Part shown: positions 1-12,441 of the stretch, one piece after another
How positions within the stretch are numbered: position 1 is the first letter of the stretch
How the letters are laid out: each line of letters starts with the position of its first letter
Source: Hypoxylon rubiginosum
Lineage: Eukaryota; Ascomycota; Sordariomycetes; Xylariales; Hypoxylaceae
DNA: 64,000 nt
NCBI GenBank assembly: GCA_902806565.1
Contig: CADCXA010000006.1
Location: 2,356,001 to 2,420,000, forward strand
Direction of reading: 5' to 3'
The notes under the pieces: model-generated
The model's input: the letters and a program-made list of their open reading frames with translations, nothing else
Databases searched by the model: none
Told to the model about the DNA's origin: nothing
Translations under genes and position numbers: made by a program

Positions 1-1997
1 GAGTCGCAATGGAAAGGAAGCCAGGAAATTGCTGATACGTACAGTAACGAAATTTAATGGTAGGTAGAAGATAGTGACGATCGTGAAGACTAGGATGTAG
101 TGGTTGAGTTGTGCCGATTTCGTTGCCTCATTGATAGACGTTGCATTGAAGAGCTATATCCACATAGCACTTAGTTCACTTCTCCGAGCCTGTGTTTCGT
201 AGGTAGGGTGAAACTTACTCCATCTCTAAGACTTTCTACCTCCTCCCGCTTCTTGGAAATGCGATCCAAAAGATCAGCCCCAATGCGTTGTTGGTGAGAG
301 ATGACGCTTTCCCAATTTCGCTTGAACGCCTTAACTGCACTGCGCTGCGCTTCAGGCGAGTCGGGGAGAAACGTTATCTTTTGTTTGCGTTCGATAGAAA
401 AGTGTTCATCTTCCATTTCATCGACAAGACGACGCAAATCGTTCATACTTTCTTGTATCCATTCCGAAGCAATGCGCAGGACCTGGAGAATGGCGAAGTA
501 GAACTCGGACAACTGAAATTCCCTGCTATCGTACATCATTTCCAGCCGCCTTTCATGAGATAGAATGCAGTTGAGCTAAATAATCGGTTTGTTAGACGAA
601 GCCTTTACCGCTAGGAAACTGATGAATACTCACGTCCGTTTTCAGTGCCTTGTCAATGTAGTCAAGTAGGCCGGCCCAATGTGATTTCGAATATTCACAG
701 AGCAACCGAATTCGTAACGCAAACGCTGCAACCCCCGTGGCGCGGACGGAAGGGTGTATATTTGCATTGTTCCACTGATGAACATCGTGGATATCGGGGT
801 GTGCCTCTCGGTCATCCATCAGTACTACCATGGAAAAGATGGGTAGATCCATTGCCCAGGTTGTCTTCAACCCAACCGAGTAACGCATTTCCCTGAAATA
901 TATATCTTCTAGAGCGTTCGGCGGAGTGAGGATCCCTGTTGCTCGCTCCAATTCACATTCTTCTTCATCGGGTTCCCTCCAGGCGCTTAAAACCCGCATA
1001 TGGTATTGGAAGAAAAGATCCGTGTCATCTTTTTGAGGTACCGAATAAAGCGAGTGATTTCGGGACCACTCGCTCGTATATTGAAAGAGGAAGCTGTCGA
1101 TCATCGCTTTTTCTCGCCAGCAATCTAGGGGACTGGGGTTCCTCCAAAGCTGTGCGACGATTACAGAAACGTGCAGCTTATACCAGGGGGTATGGGAGCA
1201 CAAAGTCCTAAGAGAGAATGGTAAGTTACAATATAAAATACTGTGATAACCTTATGTTGAGCTCTCACCATTCTTTCCCGAATCGCTGTCCTTTCCAAGC
1301 CGGATTACATTCGTTTAACTCCCCGCTGATGAACTGGATTATCGTTTTAGTCTAGAAGCCGTATTAGAAGTGAGAATTAGACGCCTACCACTCTTTCTTT
1401 GATTATTGGGGGGACTTGGTCCATTCTTCCCAAGTTAGACTCAAGTGGACAAACGTAGCCCATTGAGTCGTAACTTAACTCCTGCAAATTCAACCACTGT
1501 TGCCGATCAACATCTTGAAACTTCCATACACATATCTCGGTTAAACCTCTTGACGGCGGGTGGAGGGGCAATCGTGACATCATTGGCTTAAACTCGCCGG
1601 GAGTAGACGACTCCTGCGGATAGGAATAGAAGATATCGTACTTGGGAAGTTGGTTGATTTGGTACCCAACAGTGGCCGTTTCATCGTATCCCTCTGCTTT
1701 CGGTCGGAGAGTGTCGAGTGCTATCGCGGGGAGCGCTTCTCTAGGAATCTCAATAGAGAATTTTTTTGCTGCCGCAATGATTACCTCGCGAAGTACACTA
1801 GTATCAGTGGCTAACGCTTCTGCACGCAAATCAGCAGCCCTGCGATGAGGGGAAGGTGAACTGGTTTGGGAATCGTGGTTGTCTAGCTCACTGTGTGATG
1901 TGCTATCGGGATAGGAATGCTGGCTCATGTCGTCTACTATTTCTTTTCCCCGAAGGAGATTACCGTCGCTTCTAGACGCCATCGTGGCATCTGCCAT
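1..1997 (-). CDS. CorA-like Mg2+ transporter family protein, 3' end cut by window edge
   Basis: Spliced gene on the minus strand, start ATG at 1997-1995. Exons that fit in phase: 1997-1389, 1351-1269, 1207-634, 575-219 and 153-1, giving at least 592 codons with the stop outside the window. Introns have GTAGGC, GTGAGA, GTGAGT and GTAAGT donors and YAG acceptors. The first ~200 residues are polar and poorly conserved-looking. The third exon carries the soluble part (MRYSVGLKTTWAMDLPIF). The fourth encodes a helical segment ending LRDG. The fifth starts LFNATS and leads into a hydrophobic stretch (YILVFTIVTIFYLPLNF) that looks like the first membrane helix of CorA-like fungal proteins. From memory of the family, LRDGLFNA followed by a YLPL helix is its hallmark. 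The GMN ion-selectivity motif would lie outside the window, so transport activity cannot be judged. Confidence 0.72.
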
Positions 1998-3140
1998 AGT
2001 TTTAGAAAACTCACCTTAATCGAAACCCCTTATTGTCTACGACGGTAACGCTCTAATATCTACTACGACCATTTTCGTAACTGATATCGTATAGTGGTAC
2101 AATAACACAATGTCGCACATTCAACGATCAGTATGTAACCCAGTATGTAGCAGTGAAAGCCGCCAGCCGTCCTAGAAGCGATGTCATACCATCGGCAGCT
2201 CGAGTACGGCCTTAGCCTTGGCCTTGATCAAGCATCGAGGAACTGTAATTCAAGTTCTTGCGGTACACATGGTGGGTGATCAGGTCATTCTTGCAGCCTT
2301 ATTGAGTACCAGAGAGGCTGGGTTCTAGCAATGCTACGAAGTCCATGAGACCAGAATTGTAAACGTACCCAGGCAGCTAATAGTTGCACCAGTACGCGGT
2401 GCTTTATGTAGCTGTCCGCGATATAACTCTCGTGACGCGCATACCTTCATTGAGTGGTTGAGAAGAGGGCCCATGAGATCAGAAGACGGGTCACAAGACT
2501 AACCATGGAATGAGGAAACAACAGGTATGTTCTTGCGCAGTGTGACAAGGGCTATTATAGAGCTTGGAACTGGGTATTCAGTTCAACTGATAATTATCTT
2601 GGGTCTTAAAGTCCTTGCTATATTCCTTCTTTAAAAGCAGGAGAGATGCTGACCTATTTATGCCTAGGCTCGGAGTATCTAATTCAAATAGAGGCTTCTT
2701 TTCTAAGCGCCGTGGCGCTCCAATAGCCTGCAGTATTGTGGCCCAGTTCCTCATCAACCTCTTATATCCTATTGTGGCTTGTCCTATTACTTCGATCCCT
2801 GTATATTCTCGTCCACCGTATGGCTCAAAGGCCACCGGCAATCTTCTAGGCACATCCGGCCGTGTAACACGCAGAAAGCCACGAACCTTAGGGCTACCAA
2901 GCTCCGGGTATATATAAGAGGGAAGGACAAAGGGCCAGGGGGAAAAAGGGCCCTATCTCCTATCTCCTATCCTCGTACCTCAGCCCGCGACTCGACACCA
3001 CGAAAATTGATTCCAATTTATCGTGGTCTCATAACAGCCCTAACTTTGCAGAAAATTTATATGCGAAATGTTTGCTCAAAATTTTGATGCAATATGTTCG
3101 TAGGTAATTAGGTGAATAGAAATGCCACAAGTAGTGAAAC
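1998..3140. other. Intergenic region, no supported gene
   Basis: About 1.1 kb between two minus-strand genes. Two overlapping open stretches of 91-102 codons lie on opposite strands around 2578-2917. I recognise neither and they lack splice partners. The stretch 2930-3000 is purine-rich and then holds a short direct repeat (tatctcc tatctcc). A worn transposon remnant is possible but not shown. Confidence 0.5.
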
Positions 3141-4954
3141 CTATGATACGTTCAAAGCTGTCCGGGCTAGTGCGTCTGGCCTATACCTTTCGTCGCCATT
3201 CATCTCATATACAGTGTGGTCCTGCTCACCTACTTCGGACAAGACCGCAAGTGAGCCGCGGACTTCATGAAGTGGAGTATTCTGTTGTTTCATATTTCCC
3301 GGCGGTTGAATTTCCGATATCGCGTCTGTACGGCTCTCATCACCCATGGTCGAGGCTCTCGCTTCATCGTGTGTAACTTGCTGATGACTGCGAACCCGGC
3401 GGAGGTAGAAAAACACACCTAGGCCTAAAATTGAAAGCGCTGCAGTCGCGCCTACGACTATTCCCGCGATCGAACCCCCAGCAAGCCTAACCTCCTCATG
3501 TGGTGGAACTTGAGGGGGATCGGAGGGCGACCCATTCGACACCGGAGCAGACGTCTCGTTTCCGCATTGGCTTTCGGTAGCACGATTCGCCGTAGCTGAT
3601 ACCAGCTTACTATCTCGCGTAGGATTCGCTTGCCAGAGTATGAACGAATTAGAGTCCAGATTGACCATCAAATAGGCAGCTGTCAGGAAGTAACGACCAA
3701 GCGTGGGGAGCTGGTCTCCTATGTCGTTGAATAGGAGTTCTCGTATAGACGTATTAAAGATTCGAGAACCGTAACGGTCGATATCGACGTACGGAACCAG
3801 GTACTGATTATTGGGAATGCGGATATCTAAAGAGAGTCCATCCGTAGATAAGGATATAGTCATATCCCCATCAAAACTACCGGTAGGTAGATATACGAGA
3901 TCAATATTCATGAAATCGCGCAGGAAATGGTAAACTCTGGGGGTAACTTACGAGTTTGAAGCATCATATAAGAATGCGCTATGATGCAATCCAAAGGATC
4001 TATCAAAGCTAGCCATGCCGGTTTCCTGCTCGAATCTGTGCAGTATAGAGTCTGAGGCTTCGAGAAGCAGCTGACGCTGCGGTACGATACATGCGAGCAT
4101 GAGCATATTAGAAGGCATAAGATTAGTATCATATCCGTTGCGAAATTTCAGCGTGATCTTAGAGATCTGAACGCTCATACCAGTCCAACACTTGGTATCA
4201 CTGAAATCGATAGGTTGAGTGTAGTTCCTCCCCAGTGTCTTTTGTTGGTCATAGCCACCAAACACAACAGAACCATCGACAGCAACCTCATCATTCACCC
4301 ACATGCGGCCCCAGAATATAGACCATACTCTAGAACCTATTTGTCCAGCTTGGACTAAGGCGTTGAGAATCGTCGAGTTCGTCCCCATGCCCATTGTGTG
4401 TAGTATTGTAAAGTCAGGGATCCATGACAACCTCGGTATGCCTAGAGGAAAGCCGTTTAGGGTTATAGTTGAGTTGAGATTGAATGTATCTTTTCCCACG
4501 AGGCTCGATGTCATAAGTTTTCCGGTGCGTGACTCCTCAGTGCTTGCACCACCAGCGGCGGTTATATCGTCAGTCTTCACAAAAATAGAAGATTCGCCCT
4601 CTCTATAATAACTTCCACGTCGTACTTGACAGATGGTATCGTTCTATATGATATTGGGATCGCAGTATGACTGCTGGTCGTAGATCCATGTGTTATTAAG
4701 TTCCCTGTTATTTCTTGTGAGACTAATGTCATGATAGGGGGGAGGAGCTAAGGAGTGACTGACGGCCAGGGCAATAATACTATATCTTGAGGTGGCGACC
4801 CAACGGATGCAGTAATTCCTCTCATGAAGGAATTCGGGACATTTGGTAATACTTGGATATCTCTAATCGGCAATTGGAATGGACTAACCTCTCCACAAGG
4901 TGTTGTATGGACCGTAATAGCCAGGACTGCAAAAGGAAGGTATTTCAACCGCAT
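3141..4954 (-). pseudogene. Membrane-anchored pepsin-fold (peptidase A1-like) protein with a premature stop
   Basis: Minus-strand model: exons 4954-4764, 4704-3952 and 3876-3141, introns of 59 and 75 nt in matching phase, 560 codons. An N-terminal signal peptide (MRLKYLPFAVLAI) is followed by a pepsin-like domain (ASVGSPPQDIVLLPWPELNN, VVFGGYD, ACIVPQRQLLLEAS), then one membrane helix (IAGIVVGATAALSILGLGVF) with a basic RRVR border and a cytoplasmic tail of about 95 residues. The catalytic Asp positions of active A1 peptidases are not present: LPWP stands where LPDTG would be. This matches a fungal group of inactive pepsin-like membrane proteins known to me. One in-frame TAG at 4646-4644 (codon 84) lies just before NDTICQVRRG, where relatives usually have Tyr. 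Everything after it stays open, so the break is recent, a strain variant or a sequence error. A longer start at 5032 is possible. Confidence 0.65.
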
Positions 4955-5615
4955 CGTGATAGACCACAACCACCTAATTACCTGAAGAAACCACAGAAAA
5001 GAAAGGCCCTTCTCATTTTGTGCCATCCTCATTTTCTAAAGGCCACGTAGAAGAGGAGGGGTTTCCTTCATATTAATCCCCGGTCCAAAAATCACTGACA
5101 TACCTATCTCATCACAACGACGCAGCCATTTATTATTTATTGCCTAGGTAGGTAACCAGAAGCACGGTTGGCTCTGTTCTTAATCGCTGGTGTATCGGGT
5201 ATTGCACGTAACACTACCCCTCGTATAAGTAGAAAGTATCGGTTAAGAGCCTTGACCGGGAGGGAGGACGCAAGTGATTGGAACTTGGTAGGAGTGTCTT
5301 TACAAATCTCGTCGGCGGGTCACTTCAATCCCATGCATGATCCCGCGCCACCGGTTGCTTGCTTAAGCCAGCGATACCCTTGTCATTAATATATGACTCC
5401 CTTAACTATTCCGATGGTGCGTAACTCCCTTTCAACGTTGCCCAGGTGGTGTCACTTACACGCGTTTGCTAGCAAACGCCAGCTTTCGAGTGCACCTTGA
5501 AATTCTGACGAGGAAGAATGTAGCAGTTTTAGCAGCAAATTTTCAGAACTACCTACCTACAAATACATATTCGAGAATTCAAGAACAAGCTAGGCATTGA
5601 ATTACCAACGTTACC
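4955..5615. other. Intergenic region between divergent genes
   Basis: About 660 bases upstream of both the pepsin-like gene (minus) and the mannosidase gene (plus), so it should hold both promoters. I see TAGGTAGGTA at 5145 and AACTACCTACCTAC near 5550, no clear TATA box and no gene. Confidence 0.5.
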
Positions 5616-7515
<1,900 letters not shown>

Positions 7516-8008
7516 AGGAAAGAAGCAGTCTAGATAGATTTACCTAGAAAAGTAATTACGTGATCAATGGTCATGCCAACAGCCCTAAGTCGACGCGTGG
7601 TTACATAATTACAAGGCGAGGCCTCATGCCTTTAGATTCTAAAAAAAGGTTCATATCCTTTGAGAAATATCTATAAACTGAATAGACTCCCCTAATGTTG
7701 CAGGCTACCAGGATAAGTATACATTATCAGTAGTTTTAGAGCATACAAAGGCTTGGACGGAAATGGTGTCTGGATATTACAATGGATAAAGGAGTCATGT
7801 CTTTGTGTGCCCAAACAGGGGTCATGAACACCTCCATGTCGCTACGGATGCAATTCTTAATATGATTTATAATAAAACTCCCTAAAAAACACTTGATACA
7901 ATTCGGCACGGTCCTTAGCGTAGTTCTCGACGCAATTCACAACACAGCTCTCTATATACCTAGGGACATACAATACCCGTATTATGATTATACACCCGCG
8001 CCTCCAAG
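7516..8008. other. Intergenic region, no gene seen
   Basis: About 490 bases between two plus-strand genes. It is AT-rich with several TATAA-like stretches (7868, 7990), which probably belong to the promoter of the downstream kinase-fold gene. Confidence 0.45.
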
Positions 8009-9652
8009 ATGTTAGTTAACGATGCGTTGGACACAAAACAACGGCTCGAGCTGTATTTCGAGGAAGACTTGGCCAAAAGGTTCACATTTACAGGCATGCA
8101 TGGCGAGGGTAGTACAGCAGTCGCTTGGAAAGTAACCTATCGGCCCGTCTATAACACACCACTGTATCCTTACGGCCCTCCGAAGCACTTGGTGCTGAAG
8201 ACGCAGAAACCCCTCGGTGACATCGGCGTCTGGCGCACACAGCGGTTCGACGTGCCGGGCCAAAGTCGAACCGGAAGCGGACGTGTAGGCTTCGTCCCGA
8301 ACGAGAAAAGGTGGTTAGAGGTTAGCGTTTGCCTTACCATATATCACGAAGCGGGCGGGCTAGCTAAGGACCGAGGCTAATAGGATAGCAGAAGTTCGAA
8401 TGGGCTGAGCATGTCGTAAAAATGATAAAAATTCCCTATGATCCCTTGGGAGTAGCTCCAGCGGCCGTCCGGGAGAAAAATTGGCCTGAATGGTTATACC
8501 TCGAATGGCTTGAGAACGGGTCGCTCGTGGCTTTCATGCTACGGGCGCAGCAACATTACAAATTCTTACCAAATCGGTTATTATGGAGGTTGTTCATTTG
8601 TCGTGAGTCTTGCCCATTACCTTACCTACACGAGACGTGACGATAGCTGTATAGAATGTAGATACTAAGATCTGTATAAGTCGTACGGATGTGCGTCGCG
8701 ATGGCCTGGCCGCCTCTAGGGCCAGAAGATTTCGATGATCAGCGTCCGGTGACGGAACGATCTCGTAACTTACCACCCACAGGTTTCATCCACGACGATT
8801 TCCACGACGGAAACGGTACCGATCCTACACAAGACTGCTGATTGGATTCCATGTCTAACTTGCTTAATAGTGATGTTTGGGGCCTTCGAAAGTCCAGGCG
8901 AAGGTGCCGAACACAACCTCATACCGCCGTTAAAGCTGATCGATTTTGGGGACGCGAGGGACTTGAACGAGCCTAGAGAAAGGCAAATGTATTTGAACCA
9001 ATATTACAAAATCACGAGCGAGGAAATAAGAAGGAGAGAAGGTAGAGCATCGCCGCGAGTTGAAGACACGGACAGGGACGGAGACGTACAGATGCCGGAT
9101 CAAGACGAAGAGCTAGGTGAAGACGATTTGATGTTTGCTTCGCCCGAAAGAGAGCCTATGGGCGACGACAGGGCCACGTCCAAGAATATTTACGATATCG
9201 GGAAGGTAAGTTTCAGTGCTTTCGGCGAGACCGACGTTTTTTGTTGTTGGACTTGCTCGACAACTAACTCTATATAAAAGGCGATGCTTGAACTCGCTCT
9301 GCTCGACCTCAGACTCCCGATCCGAACCAGACACGTAGGTTTCCAATGGTCGCCGGGGCAGGCGGAGATCAGCACTACAGCCGTAGAGCTCGTGAGTCCC
9401 AACGTGGCCACGGGGAGCCTCCGGAACCCGGGCCTCGACCCGGACCTGAGGGCACTCATAGGCCTATGTCTCGCGACAGACCCCCGACACCGGCCTGCTC
9501 TACAAGAATTGGAATTATACGTGCAGCAACAAATCGCCCAGAGGGACTTTGGCTACTACAACCCCCAGAGGACCGGTGATCTCACGGAGTCGGACGATAA
9601 TATCAGGCAAATCATGCAACAATTGCTTTTGGATGCCAACACTACCAGTTAG
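8009..9652 (+). CDS. Kinase-fold protein (protein kinase-like / phosphotransferase-like)
   Basis: Five exons, 8009-8320, 8392-8602, 8681-8815, 8871-9205 and 9281-9652, join in phase into 454 residues. Introns are 71, 78, 55 and 75 nt with clear donors and CTAAC/CTAAT branch sites. Kinase landmarks: glycine-rich loop GMHGEGSTAVAWKV (29-42), candidate nucleotide-binding Lys in HLVLK (64), catalytic loop HDDFHDGN (212-219) and metal-binding LIDFGDARD (D244). The HDDFHDGN loop resembles the HGDLHxxN loop of aminoglycoside-phosphotransferase-like folds more than HRDLKxxN of canonical kinases. An acidic insert (about 285-320) and a C-terminal ATDPRHRPALQELE, like subdomain XI of protein kinases, follow. 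Substrate unknown. All key residues are there, so it may be active. I cannot name an ortholog. Confidence 0.75.
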
Positions 9653-9958
9653 CATTCACGTTAGGGCATAGATTCATACGTTTAGTATATATTACCTATA
9701 TTTATTATATCTGCTGTTAATCACGTTTGCCTGTCTATAACCCCTGACTCCTGACTTGGTGACACACAAGTTTATACTACCAATCACTATGTACTACAAT
9801 TCAGTCGTATGAAACTAGCGTCACTAGTCACTATTCACCTTCAAATTCAGACAAGCTATCTTTTACAAGTCAAGTCCAAGTCAAGTCTTTATAAACCGGC
9901 CCGGGCTAAGCCCTCGACCACCCGGCCCAAGTGGGCACCAGGAAAAAAATATGGATAT
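9653..9958. other. Short intergenic spacer
   Basis: About 300 bases between the kinase-fold gene and tRNA-Leu. It contains TATATTACCTATATTTATTATATC just after the stop codon (probably 3' UTR) and a short direct repeat of 'caagtc' at 9868-9886. No gene. Confidence 0.45.
9943..9949 (-). terminator. RNA polymerase III terminator of tRNA-Leu
   Basis: Seven consecutive T on the minus strand, ten bases after the 3' end of the tRNA-Leu gene, as expected for Pol III termination. Confidence 0.75.
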
Positions 9959-10071
9959 TGAGAGCTGCAGGATTCGAACCTGCGCGGTTTCCCATTGCGG
10001 GCTTCAGGTGTCCTGAAGGAAACAAGACAGAAGACCTAAACACAACGCCTTAACCACTCGGCCAAACTCCC
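9959..10071 (-). tRNA. tRNA-Leu (anticodon UAG) with an intron
   Basis: Minus strand. The acceptor strands GGGAGTT and AGCTCTC pair over seven positions (with G-U pairs), discriminator A. The D-arm is GCCGAGTGGTTAAGGC, the anticodon stem TTGTG/CGCAA, the loop TTTAGG...C with anticodon TAG (reads CUA), the variable arm is long as in class II tRNAs, and the T-arm is GCAGGTTCGAATCCTGC. A 34-nt intron occupies 10034-10001, directly after position 37. The intron holds a perfect 7-bp hairpin (CTTCAGG-ACA-CCTGAAG). A T7 terminator follows. The gene looks functional. Confidence 0.88.
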
Positions 10072-10727
10072 CTTACGCTTCTTCTCATGGTTCTGTAGAA
10101 GGCTATACGTCTTAGTTTCATACTTCAATCTTTAGTCTCCGCTAGCACCGGTAAACTTGTCCAAGCATTATCCGACCGAGACGTGGTATTGTGATCTTCA
10201 CTAGTTTATCTTCCGAGGGTACAATCAGGAGGAGTTAAAAAACGGATATTTGCACAGGCGGAAGAAAGAAATTTACCCCCTTTTTTCAGAGGAAGCCTTT
10301 AATTAGTCAGGGGTTAATTGGACTGACTCCGTCAAACGATACCTTCGGTTCGAAGTGTTGCTAAGAGAAAGGAACGATCAAACATCATGTCATGTTAAAT
10401 CCCCGTAGTTTAAGCTTGGGCATCTAATTCTTCCTATTTCGCGGGAGATGGTGTATGGGCGAGAATAATCTTGAATCTGCGCAATTCTGAAACCGAGGAT
10501 CTGAGTTATTTCGGTTTAGGGTCGCCTAAGTGTATCGGGCTGTGAATCTACCTCTAGATCTAATACCGCTCTAGGTGTATGATGGATCTATCGATGACTG
10601 TCTCAACACTGTTGTAGGCAAATCAATAGTAGCCGCATGCCTCCTATGAAGCAGGTACATATTGTACCTCGTAGGCCATCAACACACTCACCGTGTCTCT
10701 CCCTCCCTTACCAAACTTTCCACCTCA
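10072..10727. other. Intergenic region, no gene seen
   Basis: About 650 bases between tRNA-Leu and the 3' end of the OTU gene. I found no coding or RNA signature. The part next to 10700 probably holds the OTU 3' UTR. Confidence 0.45.
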
Positions 10728-11702
10728 TCACTCCGCCTTCCGCAGCGAATTATAATGCTCCCCGAGCCCGTACCCGTGCCGGTAATACGCGAGCCATATC
10801 GTCTGCCTCTCACCTCCACCCTCCTTTTCCGCATTCGCACCCGCACTCGGCTCGATCGTCTCCGTCCGTCCATCCTGCAGAACCCGTATCTCGACGCCGT
10901 ACGCGCCAGCCAGCGCCGCGAGCTCGAGCTGCCCGCCCCACTCGGCCGTGTCCCGTATCTTGGTTACGTAGCTTGCCAGCGGCTCCTCCAGGAACGGCGC
11001 GAAGTCGTCCGCGTGCGCCTCCATGTAGTCCGTCGCCGCCCTGCGCACGACGCGGTACGCTGCCGGCGGCAGCTTGCCTTTCGTCTCGGACTCCGGCCCT
11101 CCTAGCGCCATCCCGCGGTTCTGCAGCTGGTCCGCGACGGCGGAGAATAAGCAGTGCCCGTCCGGCTGGATCTCCTTCTCGACGAGCTGGTTCGCCTTGA
11201 ACTCTTTTAGTAGGTACGTCTTCTCTATCTTCCTGTGGTCCGTCATATTGGACGCCTCCTCCTCGGCCGCGATGGCCGCCGCTTCTTGTTCGGCCGCCCG
11301 CCGCGCCATGCGTTCCTTTTGGCGATTTCGTTTCTTATTGGCTTGCTGTTGTTGTGATATCGAGGATTCGGATTCGGGATGTGAGGGTGCCGAGGAGGAG
11401 AGTGCGGTTTGTTCTAGTTGTTTTGTTATGCTATTTGTTGTATCGTTGGTGTGTTGATCTGGTGAATTCTCGTCTTGTTCCTCTGCTTCGTCGGGTGTAT
11501 TCTTCGTATTGTCGCCCGTACCGCCCAAAGCAGCGATTTCCTGCTCTTGCTTCTCTTTTAACTGGAGCTCGAGCTCGGCACATTCGTCGTTGACGCCCTT
11601 TCTCGACTTCTTCGTCGCGTTCTTCTTTTTATTCGTGATTCGTCCTTGGAGGTCGCGCTGCTCCTTGCGATGCCTAGCTTGCATCGCTTCTAGAGATTCC
11701 AT
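10728..11702 (-). CDS. OTU2: OTU-family cysteine protease (deubiquitinase, OTU2/OTUD6-like)
   Basis: One exon of 324 residues when started at the ATG at 11702 (MESLEAMQARHRKEQRDLQG). An upstream in-frame ATG at 11759 would add 19 residues and seems less likely. The N-terminal half is charged and coiled-coil-like (EAMQARHRKEQRDL, ELELQLKEKQEQEI, then a Glu/Ala-rich RMARRAAEQEAAAIAAEEEA). The C-terminal OTU domain has the catalytic Cys in IQPDGHCLFSAVADQL, the YRVVRRAATDYMEAH and WGGQLELAALA helices, and the catalytic His in YGLGEHYNSL. This layout of coiled coil followed by OTU matches yeast Otu2 and human OTUD6B, which cleave ubiquitin chains and act on ribosomes and translation. No intron is needed. 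Confidence 0.9.
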   Translation of the reverse strand: MESLEAMQARHRKEQRDLQGRITNKKKNATKKSRKGVNDECAELELQLKEKQEQEIAALGGTGDNTKNTPDEAEEQDENSPDQHTNDTTNSITKQLEQTALSSSAPSHPESESSISQQQQANKKRNRQKERMARRAAEQEAAAIAAEEEASNMTDHRKIEKTYLLKEFKANQLVEKEIQPDGHCLFSAVADQLQNRGMALGGPESETKGKLPPAAYRVVRRAATDYMEAHADDFAPFLEEPLASYVTKIRDTAEWGGQLELAALAGAYGVEIRVLQDGRTETIEPSAGANAEKEGGGERQTIWLAYYRHGYGLGEHYNSLRKAE

Positions 11703-12441
11703 GATTCGAGGTTTGGTATATCTGTTTCCGTTTATAGAACTGAGTAATTCGTATTTCAAAGCTCAATTGAAAAGGTATGCTGTACAGAGTAAGGTCGTTT
11801 GGAGGCGAATATTTACATGGCAAGTTTGATATTGAATTCTGTAGACGTGGGGGCATTTGGACAAGCTACAATTTAGGGACCTTCAAAATATGTGGTGGGG
11901 TAGCTCGGCGAGGTACCTAAAGCAGAGCTGTCAGATTGTGATAGCACCTTAACGAGGTACAACGGAGTCCATACCACCCAACAGATAATAACTGCCTAGA
12001 CACTTAACTTTTAAGAGTAGATTCGAATTTTACATAGTCACATAAAAATACTATCAAGATTTAATATCGTAACGACCTCAATTATTGGTTTAGGCACATT
12101 AGGAGTATATAAAGAGAAGTCAAAACAACGCCGAAAGTAATGCCGCACAGTTGAACAGACCCATGGCGTAGCCCGCGAAACTTTTTTCTGTGTGAGAAAT
12201 CTCCTTTCCATAGTATCATCTTGCAGAGCCATGTGTTTGTTTGTGTTCCCTCCTTCCTTTGCCCCATCTATCCAGCTTGTGTTGTTATTTAAAAAAAGAA
12301 GAAGCAGTCTTCGACGCCAGGCCCTCGGAGAGATGGAGTTAAGGCCACACACACACACACATTTATACACATGCCGGGGGTATAAATCTTTAGTAAGAAC
12401 CCAACTACGCCCAAATACTACAACAATCCCCCTTCACCACT
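11703..12441. other. Intergenic region between OTU gene 5' end and chitin synthase 3' end
   Basis: About 740 bases. It should hold the OTU promoter and the chitin synthase 3' UTR. A short (CA)n run lies at 12347-12361. The small open frames here are not convincing. Confidence 0.45.
12347..12361. repeat. (CA)n microsatellite
   Basis: About seven CA units just beyond the 3' end of the chitin synthase gene. Confidence 0.7.

Noticed and set aside
2578..2917. Overlapping open frames on both strands (91 and 100 codons)
   Set aside because: No motif, no splice partners, no promoter cue. A transposon remnant could not be shown.
10637..11457. Long plus-strand frames rich in Arg/Ser/Pro
   Set aside because: They are antisense shadows of the G/C-rich OTU gene.
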